A stretch of 64,000 nt of DNA from JAIBAJ01 sp965284645 (GCA_965284645.1 OZ260106.1:62001-126000); one strand, 5' to 3'. Shown: positions 16,654 through 26,520, counted from the stretch's first letter. Notes: generated by a model from the letters alone, not told the origin. Made by a program: numbers and translations.

Positions 16654-17937
16654 ATGAACCGTTTCTCCGCTATACTTTTCCTATTTTCAATTGTAATACT
16701 TGGGGGCTGCAAAAAAGAAACAAGCTCCAACGAAAACAATATTGAGTTGGAAATAAACCCGGCTAAAACCTACTACGCTGCCAATGGCGGTAGTTTTGTG
16801 TACCGTTTATATACCTACCCTCCTACCGAAGGTGATTACAACAATTACAACAACCATGTAGCTGAAATTTACAAAATTATCGAGGACGAAGGAAAGGTAT
16901 CGGTGATTGCCAAAAACATCGTTTGGACCATCAATCTTACGAGTTACAGTGCGGCTCTTAACATTCAAGGCGATTACAATAAACCGGAAACAACAACTTC
17001 GGTTGGCATCCAAAACGACAATGCTTTGGATGATTTTGAAATTTTAGATGGAACCCGACTCGTCTCGTATCACTCCTCTAGTGGGGCGCATGGAGGCTAT
17101 GGATTTACCAACACCATCGTATATGTGCACAATCCCGTGTATTTCCAAGGTGCTATTTCAGCTTCGGCCAACCAAGGCTATATGAACACCCTTTTCGATA
17201 GTAATTTCATGTTGAGTATGGGATACAATTCCAACTATGGCCATCCTACCCTTTTCCGCTACATCCCTAATACGGCATCGTGGAATGGTACTATTATTCC
17301 TTCAATGGACTTTGTAGATGGGAGCGGAGTAAATGTTCCAACAACAAATGACGCATCCAAAGTTGGGAACCATGACAAGGTTTTTTGGACTTGGCTGAGC
17401 TATACCAATTCGGTGGAAAATGGCAAAATCAATATCATTAGTTTTGATGGTTCTTCCTTTAGTTCTGTTACCTCCTTGGATGGTATCGGCAGTATTATGA
17501 ATGGAGGTTGGAACAATCAACATACTGTTCGCCTTTACAAAAACCCGAACAACCTAAATAATCCGTACATGGTTGTAAGGCGCTTCAATACTGATATTTT
17601 GGACATATACAAGTTTACCGGTTCGGCTATTGAGCAGATTAAAACTGGAGTGAGCTTGCCAACCGGTATAACTCCTGACCCGACCAGCCAAATGCGTCTT
17701 TTTAGAGATTTGGCATTCGTTGGCAATGATGTTTTCTTGATAACCGGAATGGATAAAAACCTCTACAAATTAAATGGAAACACCTTTGAACTTCACAAAT
17801 CCAGCTTAACCCAGGCAGGTGAAACCATTTCGGCTATAGAATCGGGAGCCGCCGGACTTTACCTGTCTATTGTAAAAACGATCGCCTCTACTCCTGAACC
17901 AAAAACAGTCTCGGACATTGTATTAATAGCGAATTAA
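16654..17937 (+). CDS. Lipoprotein of unknown function, propeller-like
   Basis: 427 residues from ATG 16654, which places the lipoprotein signal MNRFSAILFLFSIVILGGC at the very start; an upstream ATG at 16633 would add seven residues. The mature protein is rich in Asn, Ser and Tyr with repeated beta motifs (TYYAANGGSFVYRLYTYPP, SYHSSSGAHGGYGFTN, VFLITGMDKNLYKLNGNTF) that suggest a beta-propeller or beta-sandwich, but I do not recognise the family. No T9SS tail is present. It lies upstream of an arylsulfotransferase that has its own promoter box, so co-regulation is only possible. Confidence 0.65.
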   Translation: MNRFSAILFLFSIVILGGCKKETSSNENNIELEINPAKTYYAANGGSFVYRLYTYPPTEGDYNNYNNHVAEIYKIIEDEGKVSVIAKNIVWTINLTSYSAALNIQGDYNKPETTTSVGIQNDNALDDFEILDGTRLVSYHSSSGAHGGYGFTNTIVYVHNPVYFQGAISASANQGYMNTLFDSNFMLSMGYNSNYGHPTLFRYIPNTASWNGTIIPSMDFVDGSGVNVPTTNDASKVGNHDKVFWTWLSYTNSVENGKINIISFDGSSFSSVTSLDGIGSIMNGGWNNQHTVRLYKNPNNLNNPYMVVRRFNTDILDIYKFTGSAIEQIKTGVSLPTGITPDPTSQMRLFRDLAFVGNDVFLITGMDKNLYKLNGNTFELHKSSLTQAGETISAIESGAAGLYLSIVKTIASTPEPKTVSDIVLIAN

Positions 17938-17950
17938 ACTTCTATTCCAT

Positions 17951-17958
17951 TACTTTTG
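17951..17958 (+). promoter_or_regulatory. Candidate -7 box (TACTTTTG)
   Basis: A perfect TAnnTTTG match between the upstream lipoprotein stop and the arylsulfotransferase gene. Transcription from it would start near the in-frame TTG at 17964, so ATG 17997 is the more likely translation start. Confidence 0.45.
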
Positions 17959-17996
17959 TCCTATTGAATGCAAAGCACACATTCAATGTTATTGTT

Positions 17997-19646
17997 ATGA
18001 AATTACCTTTCCTTATTTCAGTCGCCATTCTGCTTTTCAACCTTACCCTTAATGCACAGAACACCGTTGGATTAACCTTAAACCAAGCCGAAAGCCATTC
18101 GGATGGTTATATTGTTATGGGACCAATTGCGGTGAACCAAGCTTACTTGATTGACCGATGTGGATATATGACCAAAAGATGGTCGAGCAATTTCACTCCT
18201 GGTCTCACCACTGTTTTAGCTCCCGACGGTAATTTACTTCGCCTAGGATACGTTCAAAACAATTTTATTGATGCAGGAGGAATTGGAGGCGTGATTGAAA
18301 AGCTTGATTGGGATGGAAATGTACTTTGGAATTATCAAATTTCGGATTCTACCCAGAGCATCCACCACGATATTTTAGGGTTGGAAAATGGAAATGTATT
18401 GGTTTTTGCATGGACCATCATTCCAGATACCGTGGCCATAGCCCAAGGACGAAATCCAGAAAGGGTTACGCCAAGTTTATACAGCGAAAAAATCATGGAA
18501 ATACAACCCATTGGAACAGATAGCGGTATGGTGGTATGGGAATGGAAAGTGTGGGACCACTTAGTGCAGTCGTACGACAATACCAAACCTAATTTTGGTC
18601 CGATTGCCGCTAACCCCCAACTAATCGACTTAAACTACAAATCTAGCTCATCAAATGCTGATTGGATCCATTTCAACTCCATAGATTACAATCCAACCCT
18701 TGACCAAATTTTGGTAAGCTGTCATAACTTTAATGAAATATGGATTATTGATCATAGCACCACGATTGCCGAAGCAGCCGGACATACCGGAGGAAATTCA
18801 GGAAAAGGAGGCGATCTTTTGTATAGATGGGGCAATCCTCAAGCGTACAATGTAGATTCGGCTACCCATCTTTTCGGACAGCACGATGCCCATTGGATTA
18901 AAGACGGTTTGCCTTTTGCCAACCAAATAATGATTTTCAACAACGGAAACGGTCGAACTGGTGGAAATTATTCGACAGTTGAAATTATCAATCCTCCAGT
19001 ATCGGGTTTTAACTACGATCCCACCCTTCCGTATTTGCCCGCTTCGCCTTCCTGGATATACAACGATAATAACCCGTACAACTTTTATGTTGCAGCGGTT
19101 AGCAGCGCACAAATGTTACCCAGTGGAAATGTTTTGGTGACAAATGGTCTTCAAGGAACCATTTTTGAAATTGATTCAATCGGGAATAAGGTTTGGTCTT
19201 ATATAAACCCCGTTTCTCGTTTTGGAATTGTTAACCAAGGAACTACACCCAATCAAAATCAATTGTTTACTACCACTTACTATCCAAGCGACTTCCCAGG
19301 ATTTATAGGTAAAACCTTTGAGGCACCAGCTTTAATTGAAAACAGTAATTCACTTGCCGAAAGTTGCAGTGGACTAGTTGGTACAAATCCATTACCTTCC
19401 AATTTACTTGGCTATAAACTATTCCCCAACCCCACCACCAGCCATTTTCAACTTCAGTTAGAAGGAAATCCAGCTATCCTTGCCATCGACCTTGTGGATT
19501 ACCAAGGAAAAACCATCCTACAACAGGCCTATCAAAACCCCAACAAGCTAGTACAGATTGAGCTTTCCGATTTTCCAAAAGGCTTATACCTTGCACGAAT
19601 CAAACTAAACCAAACCGAATTTATTCAAAAATTGGTTTTGGAATAA
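17997..19646 (+). CDS. Arylsulfotransferase (ASST)-like protein with T9SS type A tail
   Basis: 549 residues from ATG 17997, giving signal peptide MKLPFLISVAILLFNLTLNA, then QN. The main part is an ASST-type propeller: YLIDRCGYMTKRWSSNFTPG, LAPDGNLLRLG, DWDGNVLWNYQ, SIHHDILGLENGNVLVFAW (the conserved HHD motif), GQHDAHWIKDG and MLPSGNVLVTNG. Bacterial ASSTs move sulfate from a phenolic sulfate ester to another phenol via an active-site His in the periplasm. Activity here is inferred. The last 75 residues (YKLFPNPTTSHFQLQLEG to KLVLE) are a type A T9SS sorting domain, so it is exported to the surface or medium. Confidence 0.85.
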   Translation: MKLPFLISVAILLFNLTLNAQNTVGLTLNQAESHSDGYIVMGPIAVNQAYLIDRCGYMTKRWSSNFTPGLTTVLAPDGNLLRLGYVQNNFIDAGGIGGVIEKLDWDGNVLWNYQISDSTQSIHHDILGLENGNVLVFAWTIIPDTVAIAQGRNPERVTPSLYSEKIMEIQPIGTDSGMVVWEWKVWDHLVQSYDNTKPNFGPIAANPQLIDLNYKSSSSNADWIHFNSIDYNPTLDQILVSCHNFNEIWIIDHSTTIAEAAGHTGGNSGKGGDLLYRWGNPQAYNVDSATHLFGQHDAHWIKDGLPFANQIMIFNNGNGRTGGNYSTVEIINPPVSGFNYDPTLPYLPASPSWIYNDNNPYNFYVAAVSSAQMLPSGNVLVTNGLQGTIFEIDSIGNKVWSYINPVSRFGIVNQGTTPNQNQLFTTTYYPSDFPGFIGKTFEAPALIENSNSLAESCSGLVGTNPLPSNLLGYKLFPNPTTSHFQLQLEGNPAILAIDLVDYQGKTILQQAYQNPNKLVQIELSDFPKGLYLARIKLNQTEFIQKLVLE

Positions 19647-19849
19647 ACGCCCAAGGAATGTTCAGGCTTTTACTTTTTAACTTTGTATGAAAAAGTGTTG
19701 TTTTATGTAAACAGTTATAAAGCATTTTCGAAGTACGGCCATAAAACCCATGACTATTCTAAAAAGTCCAACTACAGCTTTAGAACTTAGGTTGAAAAAC
19801 CCTTAAGATATTGCCTTTTTAAGCAAACTTACCCATTCGGAATTTAACC

Positions 19850-20422
19850 ATGTTCATTAAAGACAATACCAAATTGCTTCTCTTTGGAAATCAATCCGAG
19901 AGATTGGTATACAGACGGCTTGCTTCCCATGACTTTGCCGACTGGTTAAGGTTTTGCCAAGATCCAAATGCATTAAAGTATATTTTCCCAAACGACAACA
20001 GGAAGGCAGAAGATTTATGTCAAGTTTGGTTTGAAAAAGTTTCCTACCGGTATGAAAACAATTTAGGCGGAATGAATGCCTTAATTGACAAAAACACACA
20101 AAAATTAGTGGGTCAATGCGGTTTACTTGTGCAGACAATTGACCAAACAGAGGAATTAGAAATAGGTTATTCCCTAATGCCAGATAGCAGAAAACAAGGA
20201 TTTGCCTTAGAAGCAGCAAAAAAGTGTCGGGATTATGCTTTTCAAAACCAATTGACCGACTCCTTGATTTCCATTATACATCCTGAAAATATAGCTTCCA
20301 TTCAAGTAGCCAAAAACAACGGTATGCAACTTGAAAAAAGGACTTTATTCCATGGAATTGAGGTTTGTGTTTTTAGAATTTCAAAGGAAGAATGGGAAAC
20401 CCAAAAAAGGGATAAATCCTAA
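19850..20422 (+). CDS. GNAT N-acetyltransferase
   Basis: 190 residues. RimJ/RimL-like GNAT pattern: ERLVYRRLASHDFADWLRFC at the N-terminus, NALIDKNTQKLVGQCGLL, EELEIGYSLMPDSRKQGFAL with the acetyl-CoA loop R-K-Q-G-F-A, then IIHPENIASIQVAKNNGMQL, typical of motif B. The substrate is unknown. The 200-bp gap before it contains a TAACTTTG box (about 19679) but only a seven-codon open frame after it; nothing else is seen there. Confidence 0.82.
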   Translation: MFIKDNTKLLLFGNQSERLVYRRLASHDFADWLRFCQDPNALKYIFPNDNRKAEDLCQVWFEKVSYRYENNLGGMNALIDKNTQKLVGQCGLLVQTIDQTEELEIGYSLMPDSRKQGFALEAAKKCRDYAFQNQLTDSLISIIHPENIASIQVAKNNGMQLEKRTLFHGIEVCVFRISKEEWETQKRDKS

Positions 20423-20482
20423 AATACCCCATTTGAGCCTTTCCTTTTTACTGTTCTTCCTAAGCATAAAAGGTTTAGTTTT

Positions 20483-21580
20483 ATGGTCTCATTTCCAATG
20501 GCAGGTTTCAAAGAGCTAGATTCAACCATACCTAGTACGAAGCAAGCAGGGCTTCAAACTATACTTGACCGCTTGATCGATAATAGAAAAGTTTTTGGAA
20601 CCAGTTTTGCCTTGATGCGAAACGATCAAATTTGGAAAGGCGCCTCCGGAAATTTGAAAATTGATGCTCCATTTTTTATTGCAAGTACCACCAAACTCTT
20701 TACCACTGCTCTTATCTTAAGCCTAAAATCACAGGGCAAACTTTGCTTAGTAGACCCCATTAGCAAATTTCTTGAACCAGGCATCCTAAAGGGTTTGCAT
20801 AGCTTTAAAGGAAAGGAATATTCAGCCGAGCTTACCATTCAGCAGTTATTGGCCCATACTTCAGGGTTGCCCGACTATTTCCAAAACAAGGGTTTAAATG
20901 GAAAAAGCCTAGAAGATGAAATTATTGCGGGAAAGGATAGAGCCTGGTCGTTTGAAGAAACTATTGAAATAACCAAATCCATTAAACCACTTTTTATACC
21001 AGGAACTCCAGGAAAGGCCCATTATTCTGATTCTAATTTCCAATTGCTAGGTAAAATTATTGAAATAGTTAGTGGAAAATCCTATGCAAACTATTGTGAT
21101 GAATTAATTATCAAGCCATTGGGACTAAGCCAAACCTATGTTTACCAAGACCCAAACGACCATAATCCAACGTGTTTATATTTCAAAGAAAAGCCATTGC
21201 CCATTCCATTGGCTATGAGTTCATTTGGACCCGATGGTGGTATTGTTTCTACCTCTACTGAGCTCCTGATTTTTCTTGAAGCCTTTTTCGAAGGAAAATT
21301 GTTCCCAGAAAGGTATATTTCAGAACTAAAGCAGTGGAACCGTATCTTTTTCCCGATGCGCTCCGGAATTGGAATACATAAATTTAAACTCCCCTGCCTA
21401 TTTAATCCAACAAGAGCAATTCCAAGTTTCATTGGCCATTCAGGACTTTCTGGAGCATTGGCGTTTTACAGTCCACGTGAAAACCTCTACATCGCTGGAA
21501 CCGTTAATCAGGTTGCGCACCCTGACTTGTCCTTTAAAACAATAATCAAGTTGACCCAACAATTTTTAAAAAATAAGTAG
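20483..21580 (+). CDS. Serine hydrolase, beta-lactamase/class C-like
   Basis: 365 residues. Motif 1 S-x-x-K is ASTTK (in FFIASTTKLFTTALILSL, near residue 65); motif 2 is YSDSN near 178, standing in for YxN; motif 3 is HSG in FIGHSGLSGALAFYS near 322. LLAHTSGLPDYF near 120 is the usual segment of this family, which includes esterases, D-aminopeptidases and beta-lactamase-like proteins. Resistance is not implied. The ATG start gives no signal peptide, although an out-of-frame hydrophobic stretch, TTG-initiated (SLSFLLFFLSIKGLVL), lies just upstream; a lost base could have cut off an export signal. Confidence 0.8.
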   Translation: MVSFPMAGFKELDSTIPSTKQAGLQTILDRLIDNRKVFGTSFALMRNDQIWKGASGNLKIDAPFFIASTTKLFTTALILSLKSQGKLCLVDPISKFLEPGILKGLHSFKGKEYSAELTIQQLLAHTSGLPDYFQNKGLNGKSLEDEIIAGKDRAWSFEETIEITKSIKPLFIPGTPGKAHYSDSNFQLLGKIIEIVSGKSYANYCDELIIKPLGLSQTYVYQDPNDHNPTCLYFKEKPLPIPLAMSSFGPDGGIVSTSTELLIFLEAFFEGKLFPERYISELKQWNRIFFPMRSGIGIHKFKLPCLFNPTRAIPSFIGHSGLSGALAFYSPRENLYIAGTVNQVAHPDLSFKTIIKLTQQFLKNK

Positions 21581-21697
21581 CTGTAAAACCATTGTTAAAT
21601 ACAAATTGACAACTATTGCTATCCCTAAATCCTAATCCCAACCAAACCATACAGTTACGATCCCAAAATCATTCTATCAAGTGAATAGAATTTTGAG

Positions 21698-21867
21698 TTA
21701 AACCCAGATTACGCATTTGAAATGAGTAAACGATTAACCAGTTGTAAATCAATTTGTATGACCAATTGACAACAACTGGTATCCCGAAATTTCTTCGGGA
21801 GGGGTAAACCCAACTAAATCAAGTAGTTCGGATTAGTAAATCCTCCTATTGATTAATTTGGGTTAAA
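21698..21867 (-). repeat. Family B MITE-like element, copy 2, with TTAAA target duplication
   Basis: The element is 21703-21862 (160 bp), in reverse orientation, between TTAAA repeats. It carries the extra ATCCCGAAATTTCTTCGGGA hairpin that copy 5 also has but copies 1, 3 and 4 lack. Upstream, 21596-21650 resembles a decayed internal part of the same family. Together they fill most of the 335-bp gap before the next start; nothing else is seen. Confidence 0.82.
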
Positions 21868-21915
21868 AATTAAACTTTTTCTTTGCCAGTGAATCAAAGG
21901 AATTCCATCTTGCTT

Positions 21916-23367
21916 ATGAAAAACTTTTTTACCCTTCTTCTTTTCCTTCCCTTTGCCTCGAATGCCCAAAGCTTTCTCCTTACCGTTACCAATGGTTATG
22001 GTTCAGGAAGCTATTCTGCAGGTGACACCGTTCATATTTGGAGCCTCGCCATTGATAGCACGCATACCTTCGGACAATGGACCGGCGATGTGCAATTTTT
22101 AGAAAACCAACAGGAATGGCACACTACCCTTGTTATGCCTAATCAAAACATACAGGTAGAAGCCCAAATAAATGCAATGCCGGCCTACCAAATTTCCTAT
22201 GAACAAATCATGGGAAAAAACAACCTCAAAAAGGTGTATTACCACTTCCCAACCAACCTCAAGGGTGTATTGTATCTGTTTCATGGTACAGGAGGAAGCG
22301 CTTCTAATTGGACTAAGTTTGTGGAATACCGCTCCTTTGTTAATGCTGCAATTGCCGACACCTTTGGCATAATTATCACCGAAGCAGAAGAAATCACCTT
22401 GAATACCGATTTGAATGCCGATGGAAAGCTAAGGTGGCAGGCCTTCCCAATGGATACAATCAATGGCATCGATTATTTGAACATAAAAGCCCTTACCGAT
22501 ACCTTTATCAATCGAAACAACTTTTCACCTCAAACCCCAAAATTTTCAGTTGGAATGAGCAATGGAGGCTCTTTTTCTTCGGCCATTTCCCATATTTTAA
22601 ATTTCAAGGCGGGAGTAAGTTATTGCGCATCGGGAGCCCAATTAATCAACACCATTCGCACAACCCCATTTGCCTTTCGAATGGCCAAATTTGACGACAA
22701 TGAAGAAGTTGGTCCAGAAGGAAATTATGAAGCTTGGCAGAATGATTCAATTTTGGAAAATCGAGGTATTTGCCACGATTATCTATTGCATAATAAACAA
22801 GTTTTATACCCCGAACGTTTCGCCCGAATACCCGGTGTTTCTTTGGCTACCTCTCAAGCCATTTACAACAATCTTCTCACCAACAATCAAATCGACAACC
22901 AGGGTTATGCCATTTATTCGGAAACGATCAAAAGCAATGTTTTGGCAAACCCCATTCTTTACCCTTCTATTATTTCCCAAAATACTGCTACACAAGTGGA
23001 AATCCTGAACCAAATCTCTGCATCAAATGCAGAGCACAAATTTTACAGCGACTACAACTTTCAAACCTTGGACTTCTTTAACCGATTGTGTGCCCTTTCA
23101 ACCCAAGTAGTTGAAACAAAAAAGACAACTTTTGCCCTTTATCCCAATCCTTGCATAAACGAGATTATGGTTTCAGGAATGGAGGCAGAAAGTACCTTTC
23201 AAATGACTATTTTGAATAATCTTGGACAAGTGGTTCAATCTGGAAAACTAAAAGGAGTCAACCAAACATTAAACATAGAAAACCTAGCCCCGGGAATCTA
23301 TTGTCTCCAAATACAAACAGATGGCAATGAAGTTATAGGTTTAAAATTTATTAAACAATCCAATTAA
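21916..23367 (+). CDS. Secreted alpha/beta hydrolase with T9SS type A tail
   Basis: 483 residues from ATG 21916 (signal peptide MKNFFTLLLFLPFASNA, then QS). An N-terminal beta domain of about 75 residues, NGYGSGSYSAGDTVHIWS with QWTGDVQFLE, resembles the Listeria-Bacteroides (InlB B) repeat. A hydrolase domain follows: VLYLFHGTGGSASNW (oxyanion HG-GG), nucleophile GMSNGGS near residue 210, and late His candidates. Similar proteins are esterases or depolymerases. The C-terminal 75 residues (FALYPNPCINEIMVSGMEA to LKFIKQSN) form a type A sorting domain. It is probably released to degrade an ester polymer; the substrate is unknown. Confidence 0.78.
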   Translation: MKNFFTLLLFLPFASNAQSFLLTVTNGYGSGSYSAGDTVHIWSLAIDSTHTFGQWTGDVQFLENQQEWHTTLVMPNQNIQVEAQINAMPAYQISYEQIMGKNNLKKVYYHFPTNLKGVLYLFHGTGGSASNWTKFVEYRSFVNAAIADTFGIIITEAEEITLNTDLNADGKLRWQAFPMDTINGIDYLNIKALTDTFINRNNFSPQTPKFSVGMSNGGSFSSAISHILNFKAGVSYCASGAQLINTIRTTPFAFRMAKFDDNEEVGPEGNYEAWQNDSILENRGICHDYLLHNKQVLYPERFARIPGVSLATSQAIYNNLLTNNQIDNQGYAIYSETIKSNVLANPILYPSIISQNTATQVEILNQISASNAEHKFYSDYNFQTLDFFNRLCALSTQVVETKKTTFALYPNPCINEIMVSGMEAESTFQMTILNNLGQVVQSGKLKGVNQTLNIENLAPGIYCLQIQTDGNEVIGLKFIKQSN

Positions 23368-23463
23368 ACCAAGAATACCGAAGGGCTTCCTCCCTTCTTA
23401 CAACCAATCTTAGGTGGGAAAAACCCGATGAAGCCTTTCTAAGGCTTTTTCCATTAAAATTTT

Positions 23464-23471
23464 TACCTTAG
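23464..23471 (+). promoter_or_regulatory. Candidate -7 box (TACCTTAG)
   Basis: The same variant box as seen before nhaD and before the epoxide hydrolase-like gene. It lies 18 bp upstream of the ATG at 23490. Confidence 0.4.
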
Positions 23472-23489
23472 CTGTTCATTCCTATTCAA

Positions 23490-25307
23490 ATGAAAAGCAT
23501 TCTTTCCTCCCTAGCCCTATTTATTTACATAACAGCAGGTTGCCAAAACAACACCCTCGACCACTTGTTGACTGTGAATACTCAATGGAAAAACCAAGCC
23601 TTCGACCCAAACCTAGTCAGCCAGGTTGACATTGAAAAAAACAACACCTTTAACGATTGGATTGCAACCCACCTGATGCTGGTGGAATCAACCCTGCGAA
23701 ACCGAAACACCGCTCATTTATCAAAAAACCAAATTCAAAACCGGACTAAATTATTGGCCGATCTAAACCAATATTGGCACAACCGCCCTTTTCCTGTTAA
23801 CGATTACCTTCCTTATAAAAATCCGGTATTTATTGATCGTACCGGCAACCATTGTGCCGTAGGTTACCTCATGCAACAAAGCGGTTACGAAAGCCTAGCC
23901 CAACAAATTGATAAGGAACAAAAATTTGCCTATGTGCATGAAATCAAAACGCCTGGAGTGGCTGAATGGGCCAACGAAAATGGATTTAGTTTGGATGAAC
24001 TGGCATGGATTCAACCCGGTTATCCGCCTAACTTCAATTGCACCAATATGGCTGGTGGCTTAAACGCTGCCGTAAATGCTATTGCTATCGACCCAAATAC
24101 GGGAACCATTTATGCCGGTGGAGATTTTACGGCCAATAACGATGGTATAGCCTGCAACCATATTGCTGTTTACCTCAGTGGTTTTGCCGGTTGGCTTTGG
24201 ACAGATCTTGGTCAAGGTTTGAATGGCAATGTGCATTCCTTGCTTTTCAATAACAATAAACTTTATGTTGGAGGCGAATTCACCTCGGCTGGTGGCCAAA
24301 CCGCCAATCATATTGCCGTTTATGACCTGCAAACAAGTCAATGGTCGGCTTTGGGCAACTTGGATGGAACCGTTAAAACCCTCTGCTTTTATGAAGGAGA
24401 ACTTTTTGCCGGAGGCAGCTTCACCGGAATGCTAGCGAAATGGAATGGAACGCAATGGCAAGAAGTAAACCAAGGCTTCCTGTATGGAACCGAAGTTAGA
24501 GCATTGGAAACCGTTGACACCCTGCTTTATATTGGTGGTGATTTTGAATTGGCTACAGGCGCCCTCCGCCGAAATGTGGTAGCCTACTGGAATGGACAAT
24601 TTGAAATTTCAGGAATGGGAACGGCAACCCCTGTAAACGATTTTGAATTCTACAACGGAAAACTCTACGCAGCTTGCACTTATACCCAAAATACCGACAC
24701 CTGCGCCTTGGCTGTTTTCGAAAATTACGACTGGTCGGTAACTTTACCTCTACCCTCCAATGTTTTACCGATGACCTATTTTGAAGGTAGCATCAAAAAA
24801 CTCCTGTCGACACCCAATGGATTGCTTTGTGCAGGCCAATTTCAATGCAGTAGCGGAATGACTTACGGTAACAACCTGATGAACTTTCAAGTAACAGCAA
24901 ACGACACTTTCCTTTCTCCATTGCTCGTTATCGACACCACCATCCAAGCCATGGCCCTGGGTGCCAATAACCGCCTTTGTTTTGGAGGGGAATTTGTAGC
25001 TAGTTATTCCAATGTCCTCAACCATATTGCAGAAATTGATATCCTAACGGGAATCCAAACCAATCATTCCCCCAATACCCAATTAAGTCTGTACCCCAAT
25101 CCAACCCGCGATTTTATAACACTTACTGCCACCTCCAACATGGATTCGTACCGTTTGTTCGATTTACAAGGAAGAATATTGGCCTCCGGAGCCATTCAAG
25201 GACTTCAACAAACCATTCCCGTAAAAAATCTGGCACCGGGGATTTATTCCATTCAAATCAATTTCACTAACACAACTGAATCCGTTCAGTTTGTAAAAGA
25301 GAATTAG
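23490..25307 (+). CDS. Secreted beta-propeller protein with T9SS type A tail
   Basis: 605 residues. Short signal or lipoprotein-like start (LALFIYITAGC, Cys at 18). Residues 25-180 are a helical domain with KNPVFIDRTGNHCAVGYLMQ and KTPGVAEWANENGFSLDELAWIQ segments found in a Bacteroidota-only group. Residues 185-515 carry propeller blades with the recurring pattern LYVGGEFTSAGG, LFAGGSFTG and LYIGGDFEL. The last 75 residues (LSLYPNPTRDFITLTATS to QFVKEN) are a type A sorting domain. If the early Cys is lipidated the T9SS tail would be unusual, so it is more likely a plain signal peptide. No enzymatic motif is seen. Confidence 0.75.
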   Translation: MKSILSSLALFIYITAGCQNNTLDHLLTVNTQWKNQAFDPNLVSQVDIEKNNTFNDWIATHLMLVESTLRNRNTAHLSKNQIQNRTKLLADLNQYWHNRPFPVNDYLPYKNPVFIDRTGNHCAVGYLMQQSGYESLAQQIDKEQKFAYVHEIKTPGVAEWANENGFSLDELAWIQPGYPPNFNCTNMAGGLNAAVNAIAIDPNTGTIYAGGDFTANNDGIACNHIAVYLSGFAGWLWTDLGQGLNGNVHSLLFNNNKLYVGGEFTSAGGQTANHIAVYDLQTSQWSALGNLDGTVKTLCFYEGELFAGGSFTGMLAKWNGTQWQEVNQGFLYGTEVRALETVDTLLYIGGDFELATGALRRNVVAYWNGQFEISGMGTATPVNDFEFYNGKLYAACTYTQNTDTCALAVFENYDWSVTLPLPSNVLPMTYFEGSIKKLLSTPNGLLCAGQFQCSSGMTYGNNLMNFQVTANDTFLSPLLVIDTTIQAMALGANNRLCFGGEFVASYSNVLNHIAEIDILTGIQTNHSPNTQLSLYPNPTRDFITLTATSNMDSYRLFDLQGRILASGAIQGLQQTIPVKNLAPGIYSIQINFTNTTESVQFVKEN

Positions 25308-25375
25308 AGATTCCAATAAGTGTGTCATAAATTTTCATATTCCACTTGGAAGCCGAAGGTTAAATACCTGTTTTG

Positions 25376-25945
25376 ATGGTTCGATTCTTTCAATGGCACC
25401 TCACTTTAGCTGGCTTTTGGCTTTGCTTTGTCCTGTGCATTGGCGTGCTTTCCGGTAAAGCCCAGGTTGCCGAACCCAGCAATTCCTTTCAAGCCTATTA
25501 CCAGAGCCAAATTCCCAGTCTGCGGTATGCTTATTCCGCGGACTTACAAACCCATCATTACACGGGTAATTGGGACCTCGATCAGGATGGACTGCCGGAT
25601 AGTATTTGGTTTGTTGGTACCGGTGGAGCCCATTTGTATTTCTTCCTCCGGGTAATGCTTAGCACGGATAAAAAAATCAGGGATTATCCCTACCTCCAAA
25701 CAGATTTCCCTCGATTGGCATTGGACAAAACAGGAACGACCATCCCTCCTAGTCATGTTTCCAATACTACATCCTTTGCCATTGTTGACCTTGGCCCCGA
25801 AGATGGACTTGGGATTTACATCCGTCTCGACCAATCAAGTTTTCAGCTCGCCCAAAAAAAATTAGCCAAAAGAGGTATTCAAGGCCATGGACTTATCATT
25901 CGATGGAAGACTGGAAAAGAGAAGTGGATAGAATGGAAAACATAA
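25376..25945 (+). CDS. Secreted protein of unknown function
   Basis: 189 residues from ATG 25376 (a TTG one codon earlier is also in frame). Signal peptide with core LTLAGFWLCFVLCIGVLSG, cleavage near GKAQVA. The mature part has DLDQDGLPDSIWFVGTGGAH near residue 70, a calcium-binding-like Asp loop of the thrombospondin-3/VCBS kind, and VDLGPEDGLGIYIRLDQS. I do not recognise a named family. It is 13 bp upstream of a small membrane protein gene, so the two probably form one transcript. Confidence 0.55.
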   Translation: MVRFFQWHLTLAGFWLCFVLCIGVLSGKAQVAEPSNSFQAYYQSQIPSLRYAYSADLQTHHYTGNWDLDQDGLPDSIWFVGTGGAHLYFFLRVMLSTDKKIRDYPYLQTDFPRLALDKTGTTIPPSHVSNTTSFAIVDLGPEDGLGIYIRLDQSSFQLAQKKLAKRGIQGHGLIIRWKTGKEKWIEWKT

Positions 25946-25958
25946 ATCCAAAATTGGT

Positions 25959-26228
25959 ATGAAACTAACTTATTCTCAATTTTTTCTCTGGGCAGCTATT
26001 CTTGCAGTCGACTTACTTGTATTTGTAATTTTAGGATTGCTTTTGATGGGCTACGATGATAATTATGATAGATCAAAAGGAGTCTATTGGAGTTTGGAAA
26101 GTATGAATTTCAAGGAAAAAGCCATTTATATTGTTTACAATTTCTGGATTTTTATTCATCTTACTACCCTAGTTTATTTAGTATTCAAAGTAGGCAAAAA
26201 CTTTCGAAGATATTTTAAATTCAAATAA
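25959..26228 (+). CDS. Small membrane protein, two helices
   Basis: 89 residues. Helix 1 is FFLWAAILAVDLLVFVILGL (about 8-28), helix 2 is IYNFWIFIHLTTLVYLVFKV-like near 55-75, joined by a charged loop DDNYDRSKGVYWS; the tail is basic. Family not recognised. Same strand as, and 13 bp after, the previous secreted protein gene. The 325-bp gap that follows holds a family A repeat and a promoter box. Confidence 0.5.
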   Translation: MKLTYSQFFLWAAILAVDLLVFVILGLLLMGYDDNYDRSKGVYWSLESMNFKEKAIYIVYNFWIFIHLTTLVYLVFKVGKNFRRYFKFK

Positions 26229-26342
26229 ATACATCTACCATAATTTATTGATTTTCAAAACATTGTAGCAAAAACCCCTTAGCATAAAGCCCAATTTGAA
26301 AAACCCAAGCCCAAGTACTTCGACAAAAATTGTGCAAGGATG

Positions 26343-26488
26343 CCCCGGGCAAGGATAGAGGCAGTGTAGCCCACAGGGATGCGGAGGCACGGAGCAGACC
26401 GAGGACTACCGCCGAAAGCCTGACCCGAACGCCCTGGTAAAAACTGAAATCATAGCACCATGCTTAAAGGCGGAAGGGGGCCCGCCAA
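26343..26488 (+). repeat. Family A structured repeat, copy 4 (type I)
   Basis: P1: CGGGC 26346 / GCCCG 26480. P2: GTAG 26366 / CTAC 26406, a compensatory change from the CTAG/CTAG of copy 1. P3 here is interrupted (CCC..CGCC / GGCG..GGG with three mismatches), the weakest P3 of the set. It lies 115 bp after the small membrane protein gene. Confidence 0.83.
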
Positions 26489-26520
26489 ATAAAGAATCAA
26501 AGCACTCTGCTAATTTTTTT

